Notes: generated by a model from the sequence alone, not told the origin. Shown: positions 27,277-37,830, counted from the stretch's first letter. The stretch is 64,000 nt of DNA from Paenibacillus alvei DSM 29 (GCF_000293805.1 NZ_AMBZ01000006.1:62001-126000); one strand, 5' to 3'. Translations and numbers: made by a program.

Positions 27277-28756
27277 AACGTTGAATCAGAAACTTGATGT
27301 TCAATCAACTGAAAACCAGCCGCTTACCCTTCAACAGTTGTTTCGATCATTGGAGAATTGCGCAGATGTTCAGAAGAAAACGTATTCATTTGGATCAAGC
27401 ACTCGTTCGTACACTGTATCCTTCATCTATTGCGAAGGATTGGCTGACATTAAACAGTTGAATCAATATGTGATTCCGCTGTTAAAAGCCAATCTAGAGG
27501 GTGCCAATTCGCTTCACGATCTATTTCACAATAACTTATTGGCACTCCAGCCTATCGATGCTAAGAATCGTGTGCAAGCCGTGGAGACATTGTTGTTTGC
27601 CGGGCATCTCATTATCGAATTCAAAGAATTGAGCGCCTACTATTCTCTCGATATTGCAGATCCGCCCAATCGAGCTCCTGAAGAATCCAATACGGAAATA
27701 TCCATAAAAGGCCCGAAGGATGGGTTTACGGAGAACTGTGCGGTGAACATTGCGCTTATCCGCAAGCGCTTGCGAACCCGCTCTTTGAAATGCGAATCCT
27801 TTGTGATTGGGGTCCGCAGCCAAACTAAAGTTTCCTTGCTCTACATTGAGGATATAGCGAATCCAAGCATGATGCGTGATATTAAGCAACGCATCGAAGC
27901 AATCGATACAGATGCAATCGTAAGCGGCTCACAGCTTGGTGAAGCGCTTGGCGACTCGCCTTATTCCTTGTTCCCTTTGCTCGATTACATTGGAAGACCC
28001 GATTACGCTGTACAATCCCTCGTAAGAGGAAGATTCATTATTATTGTAGAGGGAATGCCTAGCCCAGCTAACTTAGTATTAACCTTGAAATCGCCGGAAG
28101 ATATTCATTTTCCGTATTTTTTCGTAGCATTTCAAAGACTGCTGCGAATAATCGGCTTACTTATCTCTATCTATATGCCTGGGTTTTGGATTGCATTAAT
28201 TGCCTTTAATTTAGAACAGCTTCCGTTCCCTCTTTTGGCAACGGTAACGAACTCTCGCTTAGGACTTCCACTGTCCGCTCCTATGGAAATGATATTGATG
28301 CTTGGGCTATTTGAGATATTCCGTGAGGCAGGCATTCGATTGCCAAAGGCAGTTGGGCAGACGATTGCCGTCGTAGGTGGACTAATTGTCGGAGATGCTT
28401 CGATCCGAGCAGGTCTCAGCTCTCCGACTACGCTTGTCGTAGCGGCAGTTACTGCTGTAGCTACCTTTACTTTGGTTAACCAGTCGCTGAGCGGCACGGT
28501 AAGTATATTGCGTCTCTTTGTGCTAATCGTTTCTTCCATACTTGGCATGTACGGCTTCTTTATTTCTGTCATGGCCATACTGGTCTATTTATCGTCACTG
28601 CATTCATTTGGCATGCCCTACTTATCGCCACTGTCACCGCCTATTTTCGGGGATATGCTGAAATCGCTTCTTGCATTGCCTGTCAAGATTGTGAACCGAC
28701 GTCCCATTATGCTCCGAACAACTGACAAGACTCGCGAAGGAAAGGAGCCAAAATGA
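27248..28756 (+). CDS. GerAA/GerKA-family germinant receptor A subunit
   Basis: 502 residues: a soluble N-terminal domain (about 1-290) and a C-terminal membrane domain with about five helices (from IGLLISIYMPGFWIALIAF onwards), including GLPLSAPMEMILMLGLFEI and IVGDASIRAGLSSP, diagnostic of the GerA family. Forms the Ger receptor with the B and C subunits. The stop overlaps the start of the C gene (ATGA). Confidence 0.92.
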   Translation: MGGSFVKPNKTLNQKLDVQSTENQPLTLQQLFRSLENCADVQKKTYSFGSSTRSYTVSFIYCEGLADIKQLNQYVIPLLKANLEGANSLHDLFHNNLLALQPIDAKNRVQAVETLLFAGHLIIEFKELSAYYSLDIADPPNRAPEESNTEISIKGPKDGFTENCAVNIALIRKRLRTRSLKCESFVIGVRSQTKVSLLYIEDIANPSMMRDIKQRIEAIDTDAIVSGSQLGEALGDSPYSLFPLLDYIGRPDYAVQSLVRGRFIIIVEGMPSPANLVLTLKSPEDIHFPYFFVAFQRLLRIIGLLISIYMPGFWIALIAFNLEQLPFPLLATVTNSRLGLPLSAPMEMILMLGLFEIFREAGIRLPKAVGQTIAVVGGLIVGDASIRAGLSSPTTLVVAAVTAVATFTLVNQSLSGTVSILRLFVLIVSSILGMYGFFISVMAILVYLSSLHSFGMPYLSPLSPPIFGDMLKSLLALPVKIVNRRPIMLRTTDKTREGKEPK

Positions 28757-29941
28757 GCTTATTTTATCATGAAGGAGAGAGATCTCTATACAGGAGCAGA
28801 AAACAACGATTATGGCTGCTTGTCAGCATCCTGTCTCTGGTTCTACCACTTGCAGGCTGTTGGGACATTAAAAATGTCCAGGATATGAACTATGTTACTG
28901 CTTTGGGCATTGATTATGTTAATGGTAAATATATCGTGTACACGAACTCGCTGGAGTTCACCAATGTAGCGAAGCAGGAAGGAACCAGAAGCCCGAGCAA
29001 ACCGCCGACATGGATCGGGAAGGGAGAAGGATACACACTTGATTCAGCGGTAAATGACATATATGCCGCTTCTACCCTGCAAGTCATTTGGGATCATACG
29101 ACTGTACTCATCTTCAGTGAGCGTGCCTTGCATAAGGACGTAAATAAGATGATTGATTCCCTTCTTCGTTTTTCAGGAATTCGATATACACCATGGGTGT
29201 ACGGCACCAAAATTCCGATCGCTGACCTATTCGCGGTAACGCCTCCGTTTAATTTGTCGCCCATCGCGTCTATGCTATATGCCCCGGATGAAATATTGAA
29301 GCAGCAGACCAACATTCCTCCGCTGCAGCTGCTGAAAATGGTCGCACTGCTGAATGAGCCGGGATGTACTGTATTATTGCCCAGCCTTTCACTCAACAAT
29401 GAGGAATGGATGAAGGACAAAAAACAATTAGTCAGCACGAACTCAATGGAGTATTCGTCCTTCAAAACGGAAAGTACAAAAATTGGTTGACGCAGGAAGA
29501 AGTATTAGGATTGAGGTGGCTGTCAAATCAAATTCATAATATACATATAGGAGTCGGGCGTCCAACCAGCCCTGATGCGATACTTACAATAAATAAACAT
29601 AAAGTATCCGTTAATGTGTCGCTGCATGGCGAAGTCCCCAAGTTCAACCTCGTAATTGATGTCCGCAGCTCTGTCGAAGAAATTGCCGATAATGCAACCG
29701 AAGAAGCTATCATCGCAGCGGCAAAGGAAAAAGTAAGGAATGATGTACAACAAACATTTCAACAGGGGTTGAATAGAAACCTTGACATTTATTCGTTGCA
29801 AAATCATGTTTATCGCAAGTACCTCTCCATTTGGAAAAAAACAAAAATGGTTCCCTGCTGCAGCTCACGCCCAACTCTCTTGAACGGATTGACGTCCGCG
29901 TCCAGATAGAGGATTCTGGGATGATTCGTCTGAACCGTTAA
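28753..29941 (+). pseudogene. Ger(x)C lipoprotein subunit, two homopolymer frameshifts
   Basis: Signal sequence with lipobox LAGC (LPLAGCWDIKN, the GCWD pattern typical of Ger(x)C). The frame breaks near 29420 in a six-A run; one more A gives DKKTISQHELNGVFVLQNGK and continues in the next frame. A second break lies in the seven-A run at about 29835: eight A give WKKNKNGSLLQLTPNSLERI and the C-terminal DVRVQIEDSGMIRLNR, ending at 29939-29941. The repaired gene would encode about 396 residues, normal for the family. Two missing A in one gene point to sequence error. A real loss would disable this receptor. Confidence 0.87.
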
Positions 29942-29944
29942 CCA

Positions 29945-29974
29945 AAGCCCTGACAACCTGTTTGTTGTCAGGGC
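29945..29974. terminator. bidirectional terminator between ger operon and GH85 gene
   Basis: AGCCCTGACAAC pairs perfectly with GTTGTCAGGGCT over a six-base loop, between convergent genes. Confidence 0.75.
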
Positions 29975-29983
29975 TCGCTTGTA

Positions 29984-32413
29984 TTATTGAAGCTGCTGTC
30001 CCCACACCTCAAACTCATAGATGCGAGCTGCTGTATCGGATTCCTGTGTCGCCTTCGTCACATTCAAACGCGCATAACGCGCTGACATCGGATCGATGCT
30101 ATGCGTTGTTTTTCCCATCGTATTTCCCGTCACCTGAACAACATCCGTCCAGTTGGTTCCATCCTCGCTAAGCTGGATATTAAACTCTTTCGTGTTGAAG
30201 CTCGATGACTCGCCGCCCTCTTGAGCATGCTTAATGATAAATTGATCGATGGAATAGACTGAACCCAGGTCGACTTGCAGCCAGTGCGGCTCGGAGCCGG
30301 TTGCACACCATTTGCTGTTGTTCGCTGTTGTGCCATCGAATGCCTTGGCAGGTGTCTCGCCTGGCACAAAGCTGTCTGCAGTCGCTGTCTGATTCAGTGC
30401 TAGATTCATCTTAGATGATGCCTGCTTCCATTGGAAACTGGCTTGTGCTGCTGTACTGCGTGCCCCATTCTCCCCTAGCGCAACCACTTCCAGAGTCGTA
30501 GATTCTTCACCTCCAAGTCGGCTCATCGGTTGTGCATAATACGCAGTATTAGGCGTTGCGCCTATGAATTCCCGTGTGCCATCAGGCTTCACCCGATAGA
30601 CCTCATACGCCTGAATCTTATCCCCTGAAGAAGGATTCCAGCTTAAACGCGCATCTGCTGTATTTCCAGAAAAATCAACATCCTCAATGGCCAAGCCCGT
30701 TACAGTCTCCGGTGCTGATGATGAACCAGCATTGCGAACAGATAATTGACCGATATTGATCGCATAGTTGCTGAGCGCATTCCCACTGTCGAACTTCAAG
30801 GACAACGCATCAATCGTGCGGCCGGCAAAGCTGCCCAGCGAGATGCTTTTTGTATTCCATGCGGAAGCTTCCCCATCGCCCACATCAAAGAACTCAAAAT
30901 GCTCCGGATTATCGGCGAAGGATACACCAACCTTCATATTTGAAGCAGACTCCCCAGTCTTATATGTAACGGAGACTTCTGTTTCGCTAGACACAGGCAG
31001 ACTAGTTCTATACAGCTTCAAATGAGTAGCATTCTGCGGACTAAGTGCACCAGATACTTTGAGGGAGCTTCCGCCATAATACGCGTTGTTCCAATCAAAG
31101 CTTGGTTTCAGCGCTGTACCCGAGCTTTCCGCAATCCAACGCCATGTAGGAAGGATGTCTTGCAAGCTGCGGTTATTCCATTCCTTCGTGCTCATAATGT
31201 TGCCATCAACCGCAAATTGACTGCCATGCCCCGTATTGAAGTTAGTTGTAAAAGGCAACTGCTGTATCGATGATTTATCTGCAAAATAATTCGCAATTCC
31301 TTTCCAATTGGAAGAAGTCGCCGTATTGCGCGGATCACTATTCGGTCCTACCCAATATTTCATTTCCTTCGCGTAGAAATCATCATTATTGGAAGAGCTG
31401 CGATATGCCCAATCCGGACGATAGATGCCCAATGATGTAGCAGGCGCCTGATTGTTAGGGAAAATCCCTGACCAATTGACGTACGTATTGTAGCCATTCG
31501 CTTCTGTATCGATGCCGGCGTACAAATCATACGGATCTCGATTAAGACTGGCTGCTTTATTTTTGGAGTTTTGCAGCATGGATGCAGACCAGTTGAAGTT
31601 AAGGAACATACTGTCCGCCACCTTCTGCGCACCATTCTGCAAGAACATCTGATTTCTTGCATTCAATTCATTTTGCCAGCTAATACTTCCGCTGTTCGTC
31701 ATTGAATCGTACCACATAACATGCATGCCGGATGGCTTATGAGTCTGCAAATACTGCATGAATTGCTGCATCTTCGCAGCATCAGCCGTATTGCCGCCCG
31801 ACGTCTCTTGATTAATGAACCAGCCGTCAAAGCCAAAATAGCTTGCTGCCTCAAGCAGCTTGTCTGCTACCGGGAAGGAGCCATCCGGTTTTTGCTGCAG
31901 CATTTGCTGTACCCATTGATAGTTGCCCCCGTATACATTCGGTGGGAAAAAGATAGTTCCAAGAATCGGCACTCCGTTCTTATGGGACGCATCGATAATG
32001 TCCGCGCTCGGAGGTACGATAAGTCCTTCGGAAGCCGAGCCTCCCCAAAGCACCATCATATCGACATACTGCCAATATCCGAACGTATCCGCACGGAATT
32101 GACTGGATCCTTGAGACGGAACGCCGCTAGTATTGTCATTTAACGCAGACAAAGCAACAAGCCGCGATTGGGTCTGTGCATTCGGATTCACCTTCTGGCC
32201 GGTAAATCGCTCTGCAAGCGGAATCGTTCCCCGATTGAACTTCGCATCCTTGTCGGCTGTAGGGCTCCACTCTAGAAGTGTTGCCGGATGCCAATAAGAG
32301 GTGCGCGGCTGCTCCGCATGAGCAGTTGAAGCCATAATCGGCCCAAATGTAGATAGAGCAAGAAGCGAGGTGATGAGTAAAAGCTTCATTTTCTTTTTCA
32401 TCGTGTTGACCAC
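29984..32413 (-). CDS. secreted GH85 endo-beta-N-acetylglucosaminidase
   Basis: About 809 residues. GTG at 32413 lies nine bases after GGAGG; the signal peptide (MKKKMKLLLITSLLALSTF..., cleavage after AHA) follows. The GH85 catalytic domain (about 30-400) contains FDGWFINQET, in which Asn and Glu form the catalytic pair of substrate-assisted cleavage. Next come a beta-sandwich region (about 400-575), a fibronectin type III module (about 580-665) and a C-terminal F5/8-type C (discoidin) domain (about 670-809). GH85 enzymes cut the chitobiose core of N-glycans on glycoproteins. With the AA10 enzyme it suggests growth on insect or fungal material (inference). Monocistronic. Confidence 0.92.
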   Translation of the reverse strand: MVNTMKKKMKLLLITSLLALSTFGPIMASTAHAEQPRTSYWHPATLLEWSPTADKDAKFNRGTIPLAERFTGQKVNPNAQTQSRLVALSALNDNTSGVPSQGSSQFRADTFGYWQYVDMMVLWGGSASEGLIVPPSADIIDASHKNGVPILGTIFFPPNVYGGNYQWVQQMLQQKPDGSFPVADKLLEAASYFGFDGWFINQETSGGNTADAAKMQQFMQYLQTHKPSGMHVMWYDSMTNSGSISWQNELNARNQMFLQNGAQKVADSMFLNFNWSASMLQNSKNKAASLNRDPYDLYAGIDTEANGYNTYVNWSGIFPNNQAPATSLGIYRPDWAYRSSSNNDDFYAKEMKYWVGPNSDPRNTATSSNWKGIANYFADKSSIQQLPFTTNFNTGHGSQFAVDGNIMSTKEWNNRSLQDILPTWRWIAESSGTALKPSFDWNNAYYGGSSLKVSGALSPQNATHLKLYRTSLPVSSETEVSVTYKTGESASNMKVGVSFADNPEHFEFFDVGDGEASAWNTKSISLGSFAGRTIDALSLKFDSGNALSNYAINIGQLSVRNAGSSSAPETVTGLAIEDVDFSGNTADARLSWNPSSGDKIQAYEVYRVKPDGTREFIGATPNTAYYAQPMSRLGGEESTTLEVVALGENGARSTAAQASFQWKQASSKMNLALNQTATADSFVPGETPAKAFDGTTANNSKWCATGSEPHWLQVDLGSVYSIDQFIIKHAQEGGESSSFNTKEFNIQLSEDGTNWTDVVQVTGNTMGKTTHSIDPMSARYARLNVTKATQESDTAARIYEFEVWGQQLQ

Positions 32414-32776
32414 TATAAGTCTCCTCCTCGCACCATGAGGTGCTATATTCGAGTACAACTTAAATCTACTAGAAATGAAGCGCTTACATAAGTGTAAAAA
32501 ACTTATATTCAATGTATAAACTATAGTGTGTTTGAATTGAAGTGCTGGTATTTATAAACATATTATCAAGATTGAAAACATACCTCCTTCAAAAATCCAC
32601 GAGTTATCATTGCGATTGAGAGGATCAAATCGACGCCATATGACTTCGCAAGATTCGAAAAATACACGTTCGGTATAGATGTTGCTTTATGGCTGGCTTA
32701 CGAGATCAATCCCCTCTTCTATTGGTCTTGCCACCTCTTTATCGTCTTTTAATGTAAATGACCGCAGCAGCTATCA
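32414..32776. other. intergenic region upstream of GH85 gene
   Basis: About 360 bases. On the plus strand a 55-codon open stretch (32588-32752) reads with protein-like composition (PYDFARFEKYTFGIDVALWL) but has no start, no RBS and no family I recognise; it may be a gene remnant. Otherwise A/T-rich with no clear motif. Confidence 0.35.
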
Positions 32777-33364
32777 TTACTCTAAGCTTTGAAGGATAAC
32801 ATGTAAGGAATTGCGCATAAATAATTCATCCGGACGAGATTTCATCATAACGGTGACACCGATCAGCGAAATGACTAAAGCCTGTGCAATTGCCTTAGCG
32901 TTCATATCCGACTTCAGTTCCCCAGACTGTATTCCGCGTTCGATTGACTCCTGAAAAATGGCTGCGAGATACATTTGATGCTCCCTTGTCAGAACTTCAA
33001 ATTTAGCGTCGTGAGGTGCAAGCTCAACCATTGTATTGATGCAAAAGCATCCTTTGCCGCTTCCCTCATGCAAATCGCTCCCTTCTTGAACAATGCTTTC
33101 GAATATGCTCCGGAACGCTTCTTTTACAGAGGGCTTATTCAACAACTGCGCGCGAATGCGGGCGGCATGAGCTTGTGTATATGTTCGCAGCGCAGCTTCG
33201 AACAAACCTATTTTATCCCCGAAAGCAGAATACAAACTTGGGCGTTGTATTCCCATATGTGCGGTTAGATCGCTTAAGGAAGTTGCTTCATATCCTTTTT
33301 CCCAAAATAATTGCATCGCGGCATGCAGTGCTTTTTCCTCATCAAATTCACGCGGGCGGGCCAT
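32777..33364 (-). CDS. TetR-family repressor
   Basis: 195 residues: N-terminal TetR helix-turn-helix (about 1-60; ALHAAMQLFWEKGYEATSLSDLT, GIQRPSLYSAFGDK) and a ligand-binding C-terminal domain with a GCFCINT motif common in the YxaF/AcrR-like group. ATG at 33364 follows GGAGG. It is divergent from the MFS gene at 33639, which it probably represses; candidate operator half-sites include ACCGATCAGTAC (about 33596) and the inverted repeat ATCGTTTTTTGTACGAT (about 33401). Confidence 0.9.
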   Translation of the reverse strand: MARPREFDEEKALHAAMQLFWEKGYEATSLSDLTAHMGIQRPSLYSAFGDKIGLFEAALRTYTQAHAARIRAQLLNKPSVKEAFRSIFESIVQEGSDLHEGSGKGCFCINTMVELAPHDAKFEVLTREHQMYLAAIFQESIERGIQSGELKSDMNAKAIAQALVISLIGVTVMMKSRPDELFMRNSLHVILQSLE

Positions 33365-33550
33365 GTCCCTCCTCCTTTACTCTCTAAACTCTATTTACAG
33401 ATCGTTTTTTGTACGATGATGATAGAAGTAGAATAGACATATCATACCTAACGGTACAATAAAAATATACTATAGGACATGATCTGTCAAACGAAATATG
33501 ATTTCAAGATTTATGTATTGAGCATTATTCAGTTGATTTTCAGAAAAATA

Positions 33551-33607
33551 TTGACAACTCACTTTTTAGCATGGTATTTTTCGGCTATATAACATACCGA
33601 TCAGTAC
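33551..33607 (+). promoter_or_regulatory. promoter and putative TetR operator of MFS gene
   Basis: TTGACA (33551-33556), 18 bases, TATTTT (33575-33580), then TACCGATCAGTAC just downstream, where a repressor would block initiation. Confidence 0.5.
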
Positions 33608-33638
33608 ATAATAAAAATTATAATTAAAAGGAGTTGCA

Positions 33639-34844
33639 ATGATGGGTACGAGTGCGCGAATATCTGAAGTTTCTTTATCCCGCTCCATTGTTCTTTTGCT
33701 TGCGACAGCGTGCGGCTTGGCCGTTGCCAATGTATATTATGCGCAGCCGTTATTGGACGCCATAGCTGGCGAATTTGGCATTAGGCATTCTACAATTGGG
33801 ATCGTCATTACGATCACGCAGCTTAGTTACGCTGCTGGATTATTGTTATTGGTGCCACTGGGCGATATGATGAACCGGCGTAAGTTGATTTCTTTACATA
33901 TGCTTCTGTCTGTAGCAGCGCTTGTTGCAGTAGGGATTGCTCCGAACAGCACGATTTTGTTTATTGGCATGGCTTGCGTTGGATTGTTAGCGGTAGTGAC
34001 ACAGGTGCTTGTTGCCTATGCGGCGAATTTGGCCGGATCCTTCGAGCGCGGGCAAGTTGTCGGCGCCGTAACGAGCGGTGTTGTAATCGGCATTCTTCTT
34101 GCCCGGAGTGTGGCTGGCATTCTCACCGACATTGCAGGCTGGCGTTCGGTCTATCTTGTGTCTGCTGCCTTACTGCTCATCATGTCAATCACGTTATACA
34201 ACATACTACCGCGACAAGATTCCGTTCGTGCATCTCTGTCATACAAGCAGCTTCTTAATTCTGTCCTCACTTTATTTAAAGAGGAACCGATATTACGGAT
34301 ACGTGCCGTACTCGCCCTACTCATTTTTTCAGCATTCAGTATTTTATGGACATCGCTTGTTTTGCCATTGCGTATTCCTCCCTTGTCCCTCTCCCATAGT
34401 GCAATCGGAGCATTTGGGTTAGCTGGTGTAGCCGGAGCGATTGCAGCTGCACAAGCAGGACGCTGGGCCGATCGAGGATTAGGTCAACGTACGACTGGGG
34501 CGGCACTATTTCTGCTGTTTGCATCTTGGCTGCCGATTTCTTATGTAGATCAATCTTTGCTTGCGCTTATTGGCGGAATCATCCTGCTTGACTTTGCTGT
34601 TCAGGCCGTTCATGTTACCAATCAAAGCATGATATTAGCCGTTCGCCCCGAATCGCGAAGTCGCTTGACGGCCGGTTATATGATTTTCTATTCACTTGGC
34701 AGTGCATTAGGATCAATCGCATCAACGAATGTTTATGCAATTTGGGGTTGGAATGGCGTAAGCATATTGGGTGCCATAGTTAGTGCTATAGGAATTGTTT
34801 TTTGGTCACTGACACTGCGGTTCTCCGCTTCACGTTCATCTTAA
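33639..34844 (+). CDS. MFS efflux transporter
   Basis: 401 residues with twelve hydrophobic segments; motif A GDMMNRRKLIS between helices 2 and 3 and the opening LATACGLAVANVYYAQPLLD are characteristic of the YgaY/YtbD-like drug-efflux branch. Start ATG 33639 (or 33642) follows AAAAGGAG. Probably induced by a small molecule through the divergent TetR repressor. Confidence 0.88.
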   Translation: MMGTSARISEVSLSRSIVLLLATACGLAVANVYYAQPLLDAIAGEFGIRHSTIGIVITITQLSYAAGLLLLVPLGDMMNRRKLISLHMLLSVAALVAVGIAPNSTILFIGMACVGLLAVVTQVLVAYAANLAGSFERGQVVGAVTSGVVIGILLARSVAGILTDIAGWRSVYLVSAALLLIMSITLYNILPRQDSVRASLSYKQLLNSVLTLFKEEPILRIRAVLALLIFSAFSILWTSLVLPLRIPPLSLSHSAIGAFGLAGVAGAIAAAQAGRWADRGLGQRTTGAALFLLFASWLPISYVDQSLLALIGGIILLDFAVQAVHVTNQSMILAVRPESRSRLTAGYMIFYSLGSALGSIASTNVYAIWGWNGVSILGAIVSAIGIVFWSLTLRFSASRSS

Positions 34845-34908
34845 TAGTTTGCAATTCAAAAGAACCACTTTACATTTCTGCAACCTATCAATTGTACCTT
34901 CATTAACA

Positions 34909-34982
34909 ACTTCTCTACGGCAGTTTTCTCGGCCAGCTATCCGAAAATCAATTCAGCCAAGGGAACTGCCGTAAGAGTTAAC
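34909..34982. terminator. long-stem hairpin between convergent MFS genes
   Basis: CTACGGCAGTT pairs with AACTGCCGTAAG around a ~38-base loop, flanked by GTTAAC-type ends; probably terminates both convergent MFS genes. No strong T tract. Confidence 0.45.
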
Positions 34983-34983
34983 T

Positions 34984-36191
34984 TTATGATTGTTGTGAAC
35001 CGCGTGAAACTCTGATTGCAAACAAGCCGGAAAGTGCGGCTACTATCCCACAAGCACATAAGATCAGAAATAAATTGATCCGTGCATGATTCATCACCAG
35101 TGCTGCAATCATTGGGCCGGCTGCCACGCCGACAAAGCGCATACTGCTGTACAAGGAACTAATCGTGCCTCTATGCTTCTTCTCAATGCTAGCGGTTATA
35201 AAGGAATCGAGACATGGCAAGGATGCTCCTATTCCGAGAAAGGCTGCGCTTAGCCAAATGAACAAGGGAACAACCGATGTCATCAGGATGCACATGCCAA
35301 GTCCTGCCGCTGTTAAAGCCAAACCGCACACAATGATCCATTTCATCGCGATTTTATTACTGCCTATGCATTTTCCGGCAATAAAAGAGGAAGAGCTTAA
35401 TACGGCCAGAGGTATTGCTAGCAGCAAACCCTTTATTATTCCCTTATACCCATGCTTGTCTTCCAGCGTTTCTGATAAATAAAATAACGAGCTGAACAGC
35501 ATGAACATGCAAAGTCCACCGATAACAAATAGGGCGATTAGCCAACGCGAATTCTCTCGAATCAACTGCATCACTTGTTTTAAAAAGTCGCGAATGGGAA
35601 TCGGTTCAGAATCAGATTCTTTGGGCTGCTTGACAAAAAAAGAACGAGCAGGATCGAAATTAGACACAATACCGGAATGGCCCAAAAAGGAAGATGCCAA
35701 ACGATCGCTACCAGGGCTGTCCCCAAAATAGGGCTTAATACTTTGCCGCATGTATTGGCCGTTTCGATAATGCCGAGACCGCTGCTCACATCTTTTTCAC
35801 TGCTGAACATATCCCCTACTAAAGGCAGAACGATGGGCATTGCGCCAGCAGCGCCAATGCCCTGCAGAACCCTTCCCAATAAAATGACTGAATAAGAATG
35901 ATCCATCCAGACCGCCGCTGCACCGCACACACCGCCTCCAATGCCTGTTATGAGAAGGCTGGGAATGATGACTGCCTTACGGCCAATGCGATCAGATAAA
36001 TAGCCGGCAATAGGAATGAGGAAAATCGCCATGACCGAGTATACAGTAATGAGCAGACTTGTTTGGAACGAGCTAACCTTCAACTGTCTCCTGATTTCAG
36101 GCAATACAGGGATTAGCATTGAATTGCCTAAAGTCATTATCAATGGAATTGAAGAAAGTGCTAATAAGTCAAAACGTTTGTCAGCTTGCAC
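34984..36191 (-). pseudogene. MFS transporter (multidrug type), frameshifted in a T7 run
   Basis: The N-terminal half (PLIMTLGNSMLIPVLPEIRR, motif A GYLSDRIGRKAVI, LLGRVLQGIGAAG) and the C-terminal half lie in different frames. With one more T in the run at 35644-35650 the reading becomes LISILLVLFFVKQPKESDSE and the gene is continuous to 34984, about 402 residues. GTG at 36191 follows GGAGGTG; the frame is open to 36218. The single homopolymer loss points to sequence error. The substrate is unknown. Confidence 0.85.
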
Positions 36192-36320
36192 TCGGGCACA
36201 CCTCCGTGGGATATCCACGTCATTTTAGATTTATTTTACACTTATCCAAACTTTTTATTCTCTAATTCCGATAAAATTAAACGGATTTAAAGCATGGTCA
36301 TGGTACATCTACAGCAACAC

Positions 36321-36615
36321 TTACGGCTTTAATACAACCTTTACGCATTCATCCTCATGATTATTGAAAATACGGTACGCATGGCTTGCTTGATCCAACG
36401 GCATTTGATGCGTAATGATGGCTGAGGGATCAAAACTTCCCTCCTCTATTTTGTTGTACAATTCCGGCATATAATGAATAACCGGTGCTTGCCCCATTTT
36501 TAGTGTAATATTTCTTGCAAAAAACACCGAGCGGAAATAAATTATAATTGCCTCCGTATACACCGGTTATTTGAACTGTGCCGCATTTACGAACAGCCTT
36601 CGTCGAAAATGACAT
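36321..36615 (-). pseudogene. C-terminal remnant of a zinc-dependent alcohol/formaldehyde dehydrogenase
   Basis: About 95 codons matching the C-terminus of zinc-dependent dehydrogenases (KCGTVQITGVYGG, NITLKMGQAPVIHYMPELYN, HQMPLDQASHAYRIFNNHED). The first two thirds, with the zinc ligands and Rossmann motif, are absent: upstream sequence switches at once to the terminator of the neighbouring gene. A T6 run near 36525 additionally shifts the frame. It is a deletion remnant. Confidence 0.8.
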
Positions 36616-36616
36616 G

Positions 36617-36640
36617 AAAAAAGCCGCGCTGACGCGGCCT
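36617..36640 (-). terminator. intrinsic terminator of the endonuclease/phosphatase-family gene
   Basis: On the minus strand GCCGCG-TCAG-CGCGGC is followed by TTTTTTC, 27 bases after the stop at 36667. Confidence 0.85.
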
Positions 36641-36666
36641 TTAATTTACCGTATAAATATGAAGAA

Positions 36667-37542
36667 TTAGTGCCATGAAAGGTCTACAACCACAGGCAAA
36701 TGATCGGATGGAAACTGACCGTTAACCTGATCCGAAAGAATTGCATATTGAAAAACGTCAACATGCTCGTTCACGAATACATAATCGATAGGCGAATCTA
36801 GATCCTCTCCGTTATCCCCTTTGAATACTGATCCATTGTAATATAGACAGTCGATTAATTGTGTCAGCTGATAACCGTGGAACGTGAAGGATGGTCCAAA
36901 GTGGGAGTTCTTTGCGGCGTACCGCGCATCCCGCAGCACTGCTTTACCGTCCTGGCCAGTCGTGAGAATCTGATAGGGTTCGGACGATTCCGTGCAGTTG
37001 AAGTCTCCCGTTACTACTACTGGATCATTACCCGCCAATTCGGGAAGCCGATTTAAGATCATATGGGCACTCTGCTTCATTGCAACGGTTCCAATATGAT
37101 CAAGGTGCGTATTGAAATGAATGAACTTGGTTCCTGTCAACTTGTCTAAAAACTGGACCCATGTCAGGATGCGTGGACAAGCGGCATCCCATCCTCGTTT
37201 TCCTGGGATTTCGGGTGTCTCGGATAGCCAAAACGTTCCATGCTCTAGCGGCTTAACACGATCCTTGCGATAAAATATTGCAACGAATTCTCCTGTGTCT
37301 GCACCATCGTCCCTGCCTGCCCCAATCCAGCCAAACTCGGGAAGCATTCGTTCCAAATCGGCAACCTGATGCCTCAATGCCTCCTGCGTTCCTACCACAT
37401 CTACCTGATGGTATCGAATCATACTAGCCACCATCCCCGCCCTGCGGCTCCAGCTATTCTCGCAATCTTTTTCGTAAGCGTTGTCATATTTGACGTTAAA
37501 AGTCATGAATCTGATCTGCTGCTCTCCAACATTGCTCTTCAT
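36667..37542 (-). CDS. endonuclease/exonuclease/phosphatase (EEP) family protein
   Basis: About 291 residues with the EEP motifs in order: RFMTFNVKYDN, VGTQEAL, FNTHLDHIG, VVTGDFNCTESSEP, IDYVFVN and SDHLPVVVDL, so the metal-dependent phosphodiesterase/phosphatase site is complete. There is no signal peptide, so it is cytoplasmic. The substrate could be a nucleic acid, inositol phosphate or other phosphoester. ATG 37542 is 11 bases after GAGGAG; a GTG at 37554 lies too close to it. Confidence 0.88.
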   Translation of the reverse strand: MKSNVGEQQIRFMTFNVKYDNAYEKDCENSWSRRAGMVASMIRYHQVDVVGTQEALRHQVADLERMLPEFGWIGAGRDDGADTGEFVAIFYRKDRVKPLEHGTFWLSETPEIPGKRGWDAACPRILTWVQFLDKLTGTKFIHFNTHLDHIGTVAMKQSAHMILNRLPELAGNDPVVVTGDFNCTESSEPYQILTTGQDGKAVLRDARYAAKNSHFGPSFTFHGYQLTQLIDCLYYNGSVFKGDNGEDLDSPIDYVFVNEHVDVFQYAILSDQVNGQFPSDHLPVVVDLSWH

Positions 37543-37830
37543 TCTCTTCTGCACTCCTCACCTGATGTTAAGCTTTACATGCGCACGTATCCAATTCGTA
37601 GAGCTGAAAATAACTCCAGAAGTATGTACATTATCGCATGATTGAAATGGGAATGCCAGATTGCTTTGTTCGCAATCAACACTATGCTGTCATGCTTTTA
37701 AGAAAGAAAATTTTAATCAATGGATGTTATAATATCCCATGTTCATATGTTATATTTTGTATAAGAGAATTCTAACATGTTGAGAGCTAGCTCCACATTT
37801 TTAGCAAGTTATGCCAAGACGAGGTGACTT

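Noticed and set aside
32588..32752. 55-codon protein-like open stretch on the plus strand
   Set aside because: No start, RBS or recognised family; mentioned only in the intergenic entry.
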